A stretch of 64,000 bases of DNA from Ardenticatenales bacterium (GTDB taxonomy: Bacteria; Chloroflexota; Anaerolineae; Epilineales; Epilineaceae), in contig JADYYS010000006.1 in assembly GCA_020853525.1 (NCBI GenBank), forward strand, positions 62,001-126,000, given 5' to 3'. How positions within the stretch are numbered: the first letter of the stretch is position 1; every line of letters starts with the position of its first letter. The translations under genes and the position numbers were made by a program. Under the pieces are notes generated by a model that made no database searches, was not told the DNA's origin, and saw nothing but the letters and a program-made list of their open reading frames with translations. Positions 51,930 through 60,761 of this stretch are shown in pieces.

Positions 51930-52283
51930 ATGACGGAAGCATCCCTGACCCGACGGACGTTCATCCACCGCGTGGGCGTCTGGACGGCGCTGGCCGCGTC
52001 GTCCGGCCTCGCGCTGCAGGCCTGCGGCGGCGACGCAGCGGGCGACGACAAGTCGGCCGCGAGCGTGAAGTGCGACGACGTTTCGGCGCTCGATGAGGCG
52101 CAGAAGACGCAGCGGACGGCGCTCGGCTACGTCGACTTGTCCGTCCAAGAAGGCAAGAACTGCACGAACTGCCAGCAGAACGTGCCCGCGGCTGACGCGA
52201 CGGCATGTGGCACCTGCAAGGTCGTGCCGGGGCCCATCAACCCGGGCGGCTACTGCAACGTCTGGGTGCAGAAGACGACCTAG
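51930..52283 (+). CDS. High-potential iron-sulfur protein (HiPIP), Tat lipoprotein form
   Basis: This is a 117-residue protein. Residues 7-11 (TRRTF) are a twin-arginine motif and LQAC32 is a lipobox, so it should be exported folded by Tat and lipid-anchored. The mature part has the HiPIP pattern: RTALGYVD, then C78-T-N-C81, then C96 twelve residues before C109 in GGYC. These four Cys would bind a [4Fe-4S] cluster of high potential. C48 and C93 are extra. HiPIPs carry electrons to reaction centres or terminal oxidases, mostly in Proteobacteria and a few Bacteroidota. AGGAGG precedes the ATG. It sits between membrane glycosyltransferase genes with no redox partner in sight. Confidence 0.85.
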   Translation: MTEASLTRRTFIHRVGVWTALAASSGLALQACGGDAAGDDKSAASVKCDDVSALDEAQKTQRTALGYVDLSVQEGKNCTNCQQNVPAADATACGTCKVVPGPINPGGYCNVWVQKTT

Positions 52284-52321
52284 GCGGTACGGTGACGCGG
52301 CCACCCATCGGTGGTCGCCGT

Positions 52322-52327
52322 TAGAAT
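52322..52327 (+). promoter_or_regulatory. -10 box placed for a leaderless transcript
   Basis: TAGAAT ends six bases before the ATG of the next glycosyltransferase gene. There is no ribosome-binding site. This mirrors the arrangement at purQ. Confidence 0.4.
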
Positions 52328-52333
52328 GTCGCG

Positions 52334-54454
52334 ATGTCATCAGCCCATCGCTCGATCCGCGCCCGCTCATGGCTTGTTGCCTGCACCCTGCTGGCGGCAA
52401 GCCTGCGGGCGTGGGACATTGCGGGCCAGAGCCTGTGGAGCGATGAGGACATCACGCTCGACCGCGCTCGAACGACCCTCGGCGCGATGCTCGCCGGCCT
52501 CCCCGGCGAGCACGCGCCGCTCTACTTCACGCTCATGCGCGCCTGGACCCGCCTCGCCGGCGACGGCGACCTGGCGCTCCGCTACCCGTCCCTCCTGGCC
52601 GGTGTCCTCACCGTTCCCCTCGCCTACGCCGTCGCCCGTCGCCTGACCGACCGCCCGACCGCCTGCGCCGCGGCGCTGCTCCTGGCGGTGAATCCGTTCC
52701 TGGTCAGCTACGGCCAGGAAGCGCGGATGTACGCCTTCGTCGGCACGCTGACGCTGGCCGCGCTGGCCGCCGCGCTGGCCGCCGACGCCCATGCCCGCGC
52801 CGGCCGTCCTGCTTACGCGCTGTGGTCGGCCTGCGGGATCCTGACGGCCGCGACGGTCTACACGCACTACTACGGCGTGCTGCTGGCGGCGGCGCTGGCG
52901 GCGTGGGGGCTGGCGGACGTCGTCGCCTGGGTGCGGCGCAGGCGATCGGAGAGGGCCGTCGCCGTGCACCCACTGGGCGACGCGGAGGGCGACGCGGAGG
53001 GCGACGCGGCCGCCCCCTTGGCCGCCGCCGGCCGCAATGCGACGCTCGCCGCCCGTGCCGGCGGCTGGCTGGCCGCCGGTGCCATCGCCGCCGCGCTCTT
53101 CGCCCCCTGGCTCCCCCGTGCCCTGCGCGTCGCCGACCACTCCGGCTGGCGGGACGACCTGCCGCTGTTCCGCGTGCCCGGCACGCTGGCCGTCGCCTGG
53201 AGCGCACAGACGGGGGTCACGGCGGGACGGGCGGCGGACCGCTGGGCGTTGGCGGCAACGGCGATGAGCCTGGGGCTGCTCGCGATCGGCGTCGTCGCGT
53301 GGTTCCGTCGGGCGCGACGAAGCTGGGCGGAGCACGACCGGCCGGGCGGTGGCCGGCTCACCGGCGACGCCCGTTCAGCCCGCCGTCTCGGCGCCCGACG
53401 GGCGCTCTTGTGGCTCGGTGCGATGGTCGTCGTGTCTGCCGTCGCCCTCATCCGCAAGCCCGACTACCACCCGCGCTACCTCTACCCGCTCCTCGGTGTC
53501 TGGTTCATGGCCAACGCCGCCGGCGCGCGCGCGCTCGCGCGGCGGTTCGGCGTCGCCGGCTGGCTTCCGCTGGCGGTGCTGGTGGCCTTGTGGGTGCCGC
53601 CGCTCGCCGGCTACTATGCCGACCCCGCCCAGCGGAAGACGGACTACCGCCGCCTCGTCGACACCGTGCTCGAGGCTGCGCCCGCCGATCTGTCGCGCGT
53701 CTTTCTCGACGGCCCGTCGTCCGGCCTGACCGAGCGCTACGTGCCGGACGGCGCCGACCTCAAGATCGAGAACCTCCAGAGCGACAAGAACGCGGAGCTG
53801 AAAGTCGAAGATCCCGCGGGGTTCGATGCCCGCATCGACGACTTGGCGCGGCGGCGGCCGCACCTGTGGCTGGCGACGGACGGGGCGGCGAAGCACTGGG
53901 CGGACCGGTGGCTGGCGGCGAACGCCTATCCGGTGACGGCGACGGGTATCGGGGACGTGACGTTGGAGCGGTGGTACGTGTCGCCGGACGGCGAGGGGAC
54001 CCCCGCGGACAACGTGAAGCATCCCGACGATCCCGGCGGCCCGGCGGTGCCGCCGATCTTCATCCGCATCTGGGAGGGTGATCGGCCGTTCGTCGCTCGC
54101 GCCGGCGACGTCTGGGCGATTCGTCTCACGTGGCGACCAGGTGGGGTCTTCATGAACGCGCGGCCCTGGCGAGGCGAACCCCCTGCCAAGCGCCCCCACA
54201 GCGTCTCGGTCCGCCTCGTGGACGATGCCGGCAACATCATCGCCAGCGCCGACCGCGAGCCCGCCGCCGGCACGGCCCCGACGACCGGCTGGCTCGACGA
54301 CGATGAGATCACGGACCGCCACGGGCTGCTCATCCCTGCCGCCACGCCTCCCGGCACCTACCACCTGACCATCGTGCTCTACGACGAGGTGACGTTGGCG
54401 CCCGCGTTCACGTGGTCGCGCGTCGCCGACGTCAAGGTCGAGTCCGCACGATGA
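52334..54454 (+). CDS. GT39-type membrane glycosyltransferase, divergent paralogue
   Basis: This 706-residue protein has the first-loop motif SLWSDEDITLDR and GEHAPLYFTLMRAW, followed by VSYGQEARMYA; these fit the ArnT/PMT-like GT-C family, but in a different subgroup from the three tandem paralogues. It has about 11-12 helices, then an extracytoplasmic C-terminal region with PTTGWLDDDEITDRHGLLI and PGTYHLTIVLYD, a remote version of the module in its neighbours. A 12-bp repeat encodes GDAEGDAEGDAA in a cytosolic loop. The last four bases overlap the YfhO gene start (ATGA). Confidence 0.8.
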   Translation: MSSAHRSIRARSWLVACTLLAASLRAWDIAGQSLWSDEDITLDRARTTLGAMLAGLPGEHAPLYFTLMRAWTRLAGDGDLALRYPSLLAGVLTVPLAYAVARRLTDRPTACAAALLLAVNPFLVSYGQEARMYAFVGTLTLAALAAALAADAHARAGRPAYALWSACGILTAATVYTHYYGVLLAAALAAWGLADVVAWVRRRRSERAVAVHPLGDAEGDAEGDAAAPLAAAGRNATLAARAGGWLAAGAIAAALFAPWLPRALRVADHSGWRDDLPLFRVPGTLAVAWSAQTGVTAGRAADRWALAATAMSLGLLAIGVVAWFRRARRSWAEHDRPGGGRLTGDARSARRLGARRALLWLGAMVVVSAVALIRKPDYHPRYLYPLLGVWFMANAAGARALARRFGVAGWLPLAVLVALWVPPLAGYYADPAQRKTDYRRLVDTVLEAAPADLSRVFLDGPSSGLTERYVPDGADLKIENLQSDKNAELKVEDPAGFDARIDDLARRRPHLWLATDGAAKHWADRWLAANAYPVTATGIGDVTLERWYVSPDGEGTPADNVKHPDDPGGPAVPPIFIRIWEGDRPFVARAGDVWAIRLTWRPGGVFMNARPWRGEPPAKRPHSVSVRLVDDAGNIIASADREPAAGTAPTTGWLDDDEITDRHGLLIPAATPPGTYHLTIVLYDEVTLAPAFTWSRVADVKVESAR
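52976..53011 (+). repeat. 12-bp tandem repeat, three copies, in a glycosyltransferase gene
   Basis: The unit GGCGACGCGGAG is present twice exactly and a third time with a changed end, encoding GDAEGDAEGDAA. Copy number may vary without frameshift. Confidence 0.75.
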
Positions 54455-56607
54455 GCATCCCCGCGAACGACGTTCCCGTCCCGTCGTCGGTGGGCCGCTG
54501 GACCCGCACCGACACCGCCCTCGCCCTGGCCCTCACCGCCGCCGCCTTCGCCTACTTCTGGCCGCTCTTCGCCCCGGCCCCGCATCGCCGCTGGTTCGTC
54601 GACGGCGACTTCGTCGACCAGTTCCTGGCTTTCGCCCGCTTCGAGGCCAGCGCGCTGGCGGACGGCCGGCTGCCGCTCTGGAACCCGTACGCCTTCGGTG
54701 GCGGCCCGTTCTGGGCGGACATCCAGGCGGCAGTCGCCTATCCGCCCAGCCTTGCCGTCGTCGGCGCGTCGCTGGCGCTGACCGGCGGCGTCGGCGTGGG
54801 CGCGCTGCAGATCGAGGCCGTCGCCCACATCGCGTTGGCCGCGGTCTTCACGTACGCCTTCGCGCGCCGCGTGCTCGGGGCGCGGGCAGGGGCGGTGCTG
54901 GCAGCGGTGGCGTTTGCGTTCGGGGGGTACCTGACGGGCTATCCGCCGCTCCAGCTGGCGGTACTGGAGAGCAACGCGTGGTTGCCGTTGGCGCTGCTGG
55001 CCGTTGATCGGGTCGTCTCCGGGGGCGACGGCAACGGGCGGTTCGATATCACGACCGACGTCGTGCTCTTGGCGGTTGCCCTTGCGATGGCGATCCTCGC
55101 CGGCCACCCCCAGTCCGCCCTCTACCTGGTCTACACCTGCCTCGCCTGGACGCTCTGGCGTGCGCGGCCGTGGCGCCGCACGCCGCGCCGAATCTGGACT
55201 TCGCTGGTGACCGCCGCCGTCGCTGCCCTCGGCCTCTCCGCCGCCGGCTGGCTGCCTGCCGCCCACTTCCTCGGCCTCTCCAACCGCGCCGAAGCCGGCT
55301 ATGAAATGCTCGGCCACGGCTTCCCGCCGCGCGAGCTGCTCGGGCTGGTGGTGCCCGGGCTGACGCATTGGTCCCCGTTGTATGTGGGCGTGCTGCCGTT
55401 GAGCCTGGCGGTTTGGGCAGGGTGGGCGTGGTTGGCGGGGGGAGAGGGCTACAGGCCGTCGGACGGCGACGATCGTGGCGCCGGCAACCCCACAACCTTC
55501 TTTCTCGCCCTGGCCGCCCTCGCCCTTGCCCTCTCCCTCGGCGCCCGTGCCATCGCCTTCGACGCCGCCTACCACCTCGCCCCCGGCTTCGCCCTCTTCC
55601 GCGGCCAGGAGCGGGCGGCCTTCCTCGTCAGCTTCGCGCTGGCGATGCTCGCCGGCACCGGTTTCGCCCAAGCCTCGTCGAGCACGAGGTGGAAGGCACG
55701 GCGTCGCGGGATCGGTCGATGGCTCGCGCCGACGCTCATCGCGCTGGCCTGGCTCGAACTCTATCGGGTCGGTGCGCGGGTGAACCTGGCCGCCGCCCCG
55801 CCGTCCGAGCTGACAACGACGCCGCTCATCGCGCTCTTGCGCAACAGCGCCGGCCTCGGCCGCGTCCACGACGACGACCGGCTGCCGCGCAACTTCGGCG
55901 TGCTCCACGGGATCGAGTCGACGAACGGTGCCAGCCCACTCGTCCTGCGGCATTACCTGCGACTGCGGGAGGGGCTGCTGCCGGCGCACGAGGCGCGCTT
56001 CTGGCAGCTCACGGCGACGAGCGCGGTCATCAGCTGGCGGGATCGCATCGACGGCGCCGAGCCGATCCTCGGCGTCGGGGAAGGCGACCTCCGCACGACG
56101 GTCCACGGGCTGGCCAATCCGTCGCCCTACGCCTGGCGTGCCTTCCGCGCGGTCCCGGTCGCCACCGACGACGACGCGCTCGTCCAGCTCCGGGACGCCG
56201 CGTTCGACCCGTTCGGCACCGTCCTCCTTCACGACGGCGCCCAAGGCGGCGGCCCGTATGGCACGGACGGCGCGACAGGCGTCGACGGCCGCGGCCCCGC
56301 CGGCGACGTCGCCGTGCGCACGGACGGCGGCACACCCGGCTGGATCGTGTTCAGCGAGGTCTGGCATCCCGGCTGGCGTGCGACGATCGACGGCCGGCCG
56401 GCACCCGTGCTCCGCGCCGACGTCGCGCTGATCGCCGTCGCCGTCCCGCCGGGCGAGCACGCCGTGTCGCTCCGGTTTGCGGACCGCTGGGCGGTCGCCG
56501 GGATCGCGGTGTCGACGCTTGCCGCGACGATCCTTGGGCTGGCGGTGGCATGGGCCGGGGTGCGGCGACGTGGTGAACGGCGTCTCCGGCGGCGGCGGGA
56601 CGCGTGA
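54451..56607 (+). CDS. YfhO-family membrane protein
   Basis: This 718-residue protein has the YfhO signature in its first loop: RWFVDGDFVDQFLAFARF and ADGRLPLWNPYAFGG. About 12 helices follow. The C-terminal beta-sandwich contains WIVFSEVWHPGWRATIDGRPAPVLRADV and PPGEHAVSLRF, both typical. Bacillus YfhO is needed to glycosylate lipoteichoic acid, where it acts as a GT-C enzyme transferring a sugar from an undecaprenyl-phosphate donor. A comparable role on a surface polymer is likely. It is coupled to the preceding GT39-type gene. Confidence 0.85.
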   Translation: MSIPANDVPVPSSVGRWTRTDTALALALTAAAFAYFWPLFAPAPHRRWFVDGDFVDQFLAFARFEASALADGRLPLWNPYAFGGGPFWADIQAAVAYPPSLAVVGASLALTGGVGVGALQIEAVAHIALAAVFTYAFARRVLGARAGAVLAAVAFAFGGYLTGYPPLQLAVLESNAWLPLALLAVDRVVSGGDGNGRFDITTDVVLLAVALAMAILAGHPQSALYLVYTCLAWTLWRARPWRRTPRRIWTSLVTAAVAALGLSAAGWLPAAHFLGLSNRAEAGYEMLGHGFPPRELLGLVVPGLTHWSPLYVGVLPLSLAVWAGWAWLAGGEGYRPSDGDDRGAGNPTTFFLALAALALALSLGARAIAFDAAYHLAPGFALFRGQERAAFLVSFALAMLAGTGFAQASSSTRWKARRRGIGRWLAPTLIALAWLELYRVGARVNLAAAPPSELTTTPLIALLRNSAGLGRVHDDDRLPRNFGVLHGIESTNGASPLVLRHYLRLREGLLPAHEARFWQLTATSAVISWRDRIDGAEPILGVGEGDLRTTVHGLANPSPYAWRAFRAVPVATDDDALVQLRDAAFDPFGTVLLHDGAQGGGPYGTDGATGVDGRGPAGDVAVRTDGGTPGWIVFSEVWHPGWRATIDGRPAPVLRADVALIAVAVPPGEHAVSLRFADRWAVAGIAVSTLAATILGLAVAWAGVRRRGERRLRRRRDA

Positions 56608-56629
56608 CGGGCATGCTACCATCGCCGGC

Positions 56630-57901
56630 ATGAACCCCCGCACGATCCTGCCCGTTGCCCTCGCCGCCGCTCTGGTCGCCTGCACGCCCACTCCGCCCCC
56701 GACGGGGCCTGCAGGAACGCCCGCTGCGCCGCCGGCGGCCGATAGCGTCTTCCCCTCCGCGACGGACGCCTCCGCGCCGTCGACCTCTTCCCCCCTCTTC
56801 GACACGGACGCCACGACATCCCGACCGCGTGACCCGCTGCACTTCCCGTCCGTGATCCAGGCGGGAGCGGCCGGGACGCCGGCGGTCGTCGGCGGCACTG
56901 CGGCGCCGGCGGTCGTCGATGTCGCAGTCCCGGCCGCCCCCGGAGCCCCGTGCGCCGGCATCCTGCAGCGTGAAGGCCGGCGCCTTGTTCTCGACGGCCG
57001 GCCCGTCACGCTGTTCGGCGTGAACGCGACGATGCTCATGGACCCCGAGGTCAAGGAGGATCAGGTCGAACCGATCGTCGCTACGCTGGCGGCGCGCGAG
57101 GTGAACACGGTGCGGACCTGGTACTTCCACGACGAGGATCCGGAGCGCTTCGAACGCCTGCTGGACATGGGCGCCCGGCACGGCGTGCGGTTCGTCGTGA
57201 CGCTGGTCGACAACGTCTTCAAGGGCCGCAACTGGTTCGGCGGCGACGAGGACGAGGAGCGCTATCGCCCTCACTTGGCCGAGACGGTGGCGCGCTTCAA
57301 GGACCGGCCCGAGGTCCTGATGTGGGAGCTGATCAACGAGCCGAACTGCGCCGACAACCACACGGACGAATGCCTGGACACGATCAAAGGCTGGCTGCGC
57401 GCCCGCGCCGCCGAGGTCAAGGCGATCGATGCGTGCCACCTCGTCTCAACGGGCATGATCGGCGCCGGCAATTACGACAACGAGCTGACGACCTATCGCC
57501 GCGTCCACCGCGAGCCGGTGATCGACGTCGTCTCCGCCCACCGCCGTTCGACGGACGACAGCGACAAGGAGCGCGCGACGGCCGATGAGATCGACAAGCC
57601 GCTCCTGTACGGCGAGATCTACGACGCTGCGTACACCGACGGCTGCGACCCGCAGAGCGATGATGCCCTTCCGCGCCGCGCCGAGCGGATCACGGACGAC
57701 CTGCGCGATGCCATCGGGGACGGCGTGGCCGGCTACCTCCTGTGGGACTACGCACCAGGCATGCTGCGCCGCACGGGCGGGAAGACGAAGGACTACTGCA
57801 ACAAGTTCGGTTTCCAGGCGGAGGATCCGCTCTGGGCCAGGCTGGTGGCGGATCCGGCGCTGCCGCCGGCGGTGCCGTGGCGCGTGACGAGCGCCCCGTG
57901 A
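56630..57901 (+). CDS. GH5-like glycoside hydrolase lipoprotein
   Basis: This is a 423-residue protein. The lipobox LVAC18 marks a lipoprotein. A Pro/Ala/Ser/Thr linker of about 90 residues is followed by a TIM-barrel with clan A features: LFGVNATMLMDP, MWELINEPNC with the acid/base in N236-E237, and KPLLYGEIYDAAY with E329 as candidate nucleophile. This fits mannanase/cellulase-type GH5 enzymes. Several Cys (NCADNHTDEC, DACH, DGCD) suggest disulfides. A TACCAT box seven bases before the ATG hints at a leaderless transcript. Among polymer-forming genes it may trim or remodel the surface glycan. It shares four bases with the next gene. Confidence 0.8.
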   Translation: MNPRTILPVALAAALVACTPTPPPTGPAGTPAAPPAADSVFPSATDASAPSTSSPLFDTDATTSRPRDPLHFPSVIQAGAAGTPAVVGGTAAPAVVDVAVPAAPGAPCAGILQREGRRLVLDGRPVTLFGVNATMLMDPEVKEDQVEPIVATLAAREVNTVRTWYFHDEDPERFERLLDMGARHGVRFVVTLVDNVFKGRNWFGGDEDEERYRPHLAETVARFKDRPEVLMWELINEPNCADNHTDECLDTIKGWLRARAAEVKAIDACHLVSTGMIGAGNYDNELTTYRRVHREPVIDVVSAHRRSTDDSDKERATADEIDKPLLYGEIYDAAYTDGCDPQSDDALPRRAERITDDLRDAIGDGVAGYLLWDYAPGMLRRTGGKTKDYCNKFGFQAEDPLWARLVADPALPPAVPWRVTSAP

Positions 57902-59982
57902 CGGCGGCGCGTGGGTCGACGCCCGACGCCCGTCCGTCGCGCGATCCCCACCGCGACGTGCGCATCGCCGCGTTCGGCGCCGCCCTCATCGTCGCCCTCG
58001 CCTGCCTGATCACCCTCCAGTGGACCTACAACTCCAGTCCCCACGTCTACACGACGGACGTCGGCGAGATCCAGAACGCCCTTCCGCGTTGGGGGACGCT
58101 CCACTTCACGGGCTATCCGGTGTACAGCATCCTCGGCTCGGCGTTCGTCTCCCTCCTGCGCCTCGTCGGCGTCGGCCCGGCTCTCGGCGCATCGCTCTAT
58201 TCCGCCGTCTGGTCCTTGGCCGCCGCCGCGCTCGTCGCCACCCTGGCCGTCCGCCTCGGCGCCCGCTGCGCGCCGGCCGTCCTCGGCGCCGCGGCCTACG
58301 GCCTGTCGACGTCGGCGTGGATGAACGGCTCGATCGCCGAGGTCCACAGCCTGACGATGACGTTCACGGCCGCTTGCCTGCTCCTCGCCGTCCGCTACGA
58401 CACGACCGGCGCACGCCGCGACCTCATCCGGCTGGCCGTCGCGTTCGTCCACGGCGTGCTCCACATGCGCGCCGTTCTCTTCCTGGCCCCGGCCCTCGCG
58501 CTCCTCGTCGCCCCGCGCGCTCGCGAGATCGCCCGGGCGTGGCGGCCGCTTGTCGCGGTCGCCGTCCTGTCGCCCCTCGTCTACCTCTACATGCCGCTGC
58601 GCGAGTGGATGGGCGCCACGTGGACGTTCGGCCAGACACGCACGTGGCGCGGCTTCTGGGCGATGGTGCTCGATACGAAGGTCGACCGGATCGTCCGCCC
58701 GCCGGCGGACGCGGCCGAGTGGTGGCAGCGCGCGCGAACCGTCGCCGGCCTGCTGAACGACGATCTGTGGTGGCCGCTGCTCGTGCTCGGCCTCGTCGGC
58801 GTGTTCGCTCTCGCGGGGCTCGCCCGCGCTTCGCGGCCGAACCCGTGGCGTTCTCCGGTCGCACTCACGCTTGCCTGGCTGCCGTATGCCGCGCTGTGCC
58901 TGGTGATCTGGGAGGGCAAGGTCTCGGATGCGCTCCTGGCCGTCAAGCTGCCGGTGCCGATGATCGCCGGCGTCGGCCTCGCTCTCGGCCTGACATGGAT
59001 CGGCGTTCGGCTGGGCGACGGGGTCGGGCGGGTGGCGATCGCCGTCGCGGCACTCGGCGTGGCGGGGGTGGCGGTGCGGAGCGGTCGGACGATCGCGCCC
59101 ATCGTGCGCGACGCCTCGCTGGCGCCGCTCGTCGCCGATGCGGACCGCCTGTCGATCGGCACGCGTGGGGAGCGCCCGCCGGTCACGCTGATCGCCCTGT
59201 GGGGCCACAGCTTCTGGGCGCTGTCGTACGCGCAAGCCTTCCAGCAGCGCATCGCCGGCCTGACGCTCGTCGATCACAACGCGGACGTCGGGACGATCGC
59301 GCGCCGCGAGATGCTGCTGACGCCGGGCGCCACGGTAACGGTCCTGCCCGTCGAGTGGTGGCGCGAGCGACTCGGCGACGTACATCCCGAGATGATCGCA
59401 CCCGGGATCGTCTGGCTGCGGGGCACATCGCGGGCGGCAGATGACGTGCGCATCGCCGGCTTGGAGCAGGGTCTCGGCTGGAGCCTGCGGTTGTCGGACG
59501 GTTTCCCGAGCGCGGACGAGCCCGATGCTTCACGGTGGCCCTTCATCGTCAACGACGCGATCGCCATCGCTGCCGCCGACGTCCGCTGCCCGGCCGACGA
59601 ACCCGCCACGCTCGTCGTCACGGTCGATTGGGTGGCGACGCGCGTGCCCAGGCGGGCCGAGAGCGTGGCCGTTCACATCCTCGCCGGCCCCGACGACCGC
59701 GTCGTGGCCCAGGCGGACCGCGCCGTGCCGATCGACGGCTGGCGGCCGACGACCGGGTGGGCCGTCGGCGAGCGCGTTCGGGACATGATCGCGGTGCAGG
59801 CGGACGACGCGGCGCGGGCGGCAGTCCGGGTGACCGCGTATCACGGGGACGGGGCGGGCGGGTTCGTGAACGGGGCGTGGCTGCGTCTGCCGTTGCCGGA
59901 CGATTGTCAGCTGCCGATCACCGGGGCGACGAGGGACGGGTCGTCGTTGCCGACGCTGTTGACGGCGCGACCGACGGGGTAA
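57898..59982 (+). CDS. DUF2723-type membrane protein (GT-C-like)
   Basis: This is a 694-residue protein from a GTG overlapping the previous stop (GTGA). DUF2723 features are TTDVGEIQNALPRWGTLHFTGYPVY in the first loop (acidic residue, aromatic GYP) and SIAEVHSLTMTFTAACLLL. About 11 helices are present, then an extracytoplasmic C-terminal beta-rich domain (VAVHILAGPDDRVVAQAD, WRPTTGWAVGERVRDMI) resembling that of the GT39-type proteins upstream. Some DUF2723 proteins act as protein O-mannosyltransferases. The 3' end overlaps the convergent SRAP gene by 76 bases. Confidence 0.8.
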   Translation: MTAARGSTPDARPSRDPHRDVRIAAFGAALIVALACLITLQWTYNSSPHVYTTDVGEIQNALPRWGTLHFTGYPVYSILGSAFVSLLRLVGVGPALGASLYSAVWSLAAAALVATLAVRLGARCAPAVLGAAAYGLSTSAWMNGSIAEVHSLTMTFTAACLLLAVRYDTTGARRDLIRLAVAFVHGVLHMRAVLFLAPALALLVAPRAREIARAWRPLVAVAVLSPLVYLYMPLREWMGATWTFGQTRTWRGFWAMVLDTKVDRIVRPPADAAEWWQRARTVAGLLNDDLWWPLLVLGLVGVFALAGLARASRPNPWRSPVALTLAWLPYAALCLVIWEGKVSDALLAVKLPVPMIAGVGLALGLTWIGVRLGDGVGRVAIAVAALGVAGVAVRSGRTIAPIVRDASLAPLVADADRLSIGTRGERPPVTLIALWGHSFWALSYAQAFQQRIAGLTLVDHNADVGTIARREMLLTPGATVTVLPVEWWRERLGDVHPEMIAPGIVWLRGTSRAADDVRIAGLEQGLGWSLRLSDGFPSADEPDASRWPFIVNDAIAIAAADVRCPADEPATLVVTVDWVATRVPRRAESVAVHILAGPDDRVVAQADRAVPIDGWRPTTGWAVGERVRDMIAVQADDAARAAVRVTAYHGDGAGGFVNGAWLRLPLPDDCQLPITGATRDGSSLPTLLTARPTG

Positions 59983-60581
59983 TACGTCAGCGCATCGTCC
60001 GGCGGCGCCACGAGCAGCCGCTCGACGAGCGCGGGGTCGGTGGCCGTCGGGTCGAGCCAGAGCGCGAAGTCGATGGGATCCACGATGACCGGCATCCGGT
60101 CGTGCAACGGCTGGAGCGCGGCGTTCGCCGCCGTCGTCAGGATCGTGAACGTCTCGAGGGGCTCATCGCCCTTGCCCCAGCGCTCCCACAGCCCGGCGAA
60201 CGCGATCGGCGCGCCGTCCGGGCGGGTGATGCGATACGGCTGCTTGGCGCCGCCCTCGGTTCGCCACTCGTAGAAGCCGTCGGCCGGCACGAGGCAGCGG
60301 CGGTGGCGGAAGGCGCTGCGGAAGCTCGGCTTGTCGGCCGCGGTCTCCGCGCGGGCGTTGATCAGCCGGCCGGCGCCCGAGGCATCCTTGGCCCACGCGG
60401 GCACGAGGCCCCAGCGCAGGAAGTCGAGCACGGGCACCTCGTGTGCGGTGGACAATCGAACGACCGCCGCGGCCTGCGTCGGAGCGATGTTGAAGCGGGG
60501 CGCGACGTCGGGAACCGCCTCGAGGCCGAAGTGCTGGGCGAGGGTCTCGGCGGGAATGGACATCGTGTAGCGGCCGCACAT
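59907..60581 (-). CDS. SRAP-domain abasic-site-binding protein (YedK/HMCES type)
   Basis: This 224-residue protein has the family's whole active site: Cys2 after the initiator Met, N75 in INARAET, E105 in DGFYEW, and H160 in LHDRMPVI. YedK and HMCES form a stable thiazolidine link between Cys2 and abasic sites in single-stranded DNA, protecting them from cleavage. Other landmarks are FNIAPTQ and RWGLVPAW. The ATG follows GGAGGCAA. The gene's last 76 bases are antisense to the end of the DUF2723 gene. A spaced direct repeat lies upstream. Confidence 0.95.
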   Translation of the reverse strand: MCGRYTMSIPAETLAQHFGLEAVPDVAPRFNIAPTQAAAVVRLSTAHEVPVLDFLRWGLVPAWAKDASGAGRLINARAETAADKPSFRSAFRHRRCLVPADGFYEWRTEGGAKQPYRITRPDGAPIAFAGLWERWGKGDEPLETFTILTTAANAALQPLHDRMPVIVDPIDFALWLDPTATDPALVERLLVAPPDDALTYYPVGRAVNSVGNDDPSLVAPVIGS

Positions 60582-60637
60582 TCCTTGCCTCCCTCGTCCC
60601 GGCTCCGTCGCCCGAACCCCGCAAAGACGCGGGAATC

Positions 60638-60672
60638 GTAGGTTCGTTCGGGCGAGATTGTAGGTTCGTCCG
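60638..60672 (-). promoter_or_regulatory. Spaced direct repeat with -10-like boxes upstream of the SRAP gene
   Basis: GTAGGTTCGT(T/C)CG occurs at 60638-60650 and 60660-60672. On the minus strand each copy ends in CCTAC, giving TACGAT and TACAAT, which could act as -10 boxes. It is between the SRAP start and the terminator of the next gene. Confidence 0.4.
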
Positions 60673-60679
60673 AACGAAA

Positions 60680-60706
60680 ACGGGCGGCCCACTCAGGGCC
60701 GCCCGT
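60680..60706 (-). terminator. Intrinsic terminator of the secreted-protein gene
   Basis: An 11-bp perfect stem (ACGGGCGGCCC and its complement) with a five-base loop is followed on the minus strand by TTTTCGTTCG. It lies 56 bases after the stop codon at 60762. Confidence 0.85.
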
Positions 60707-60761
60707 CCAAATCCAAGTCCGAATCCACCAGCCCCGGGGGGCCGATCGAGCCCAGTCGAAC

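Noticed and set aside
60660-60680. A LexA-type box upstream of the SRAP gene
   Set aside because: The site is GTTCG-N2-CGAAC, whereas the Gram-positive LexA box is CGAAC-N4-GTTCG, the opposite order of half-sites.
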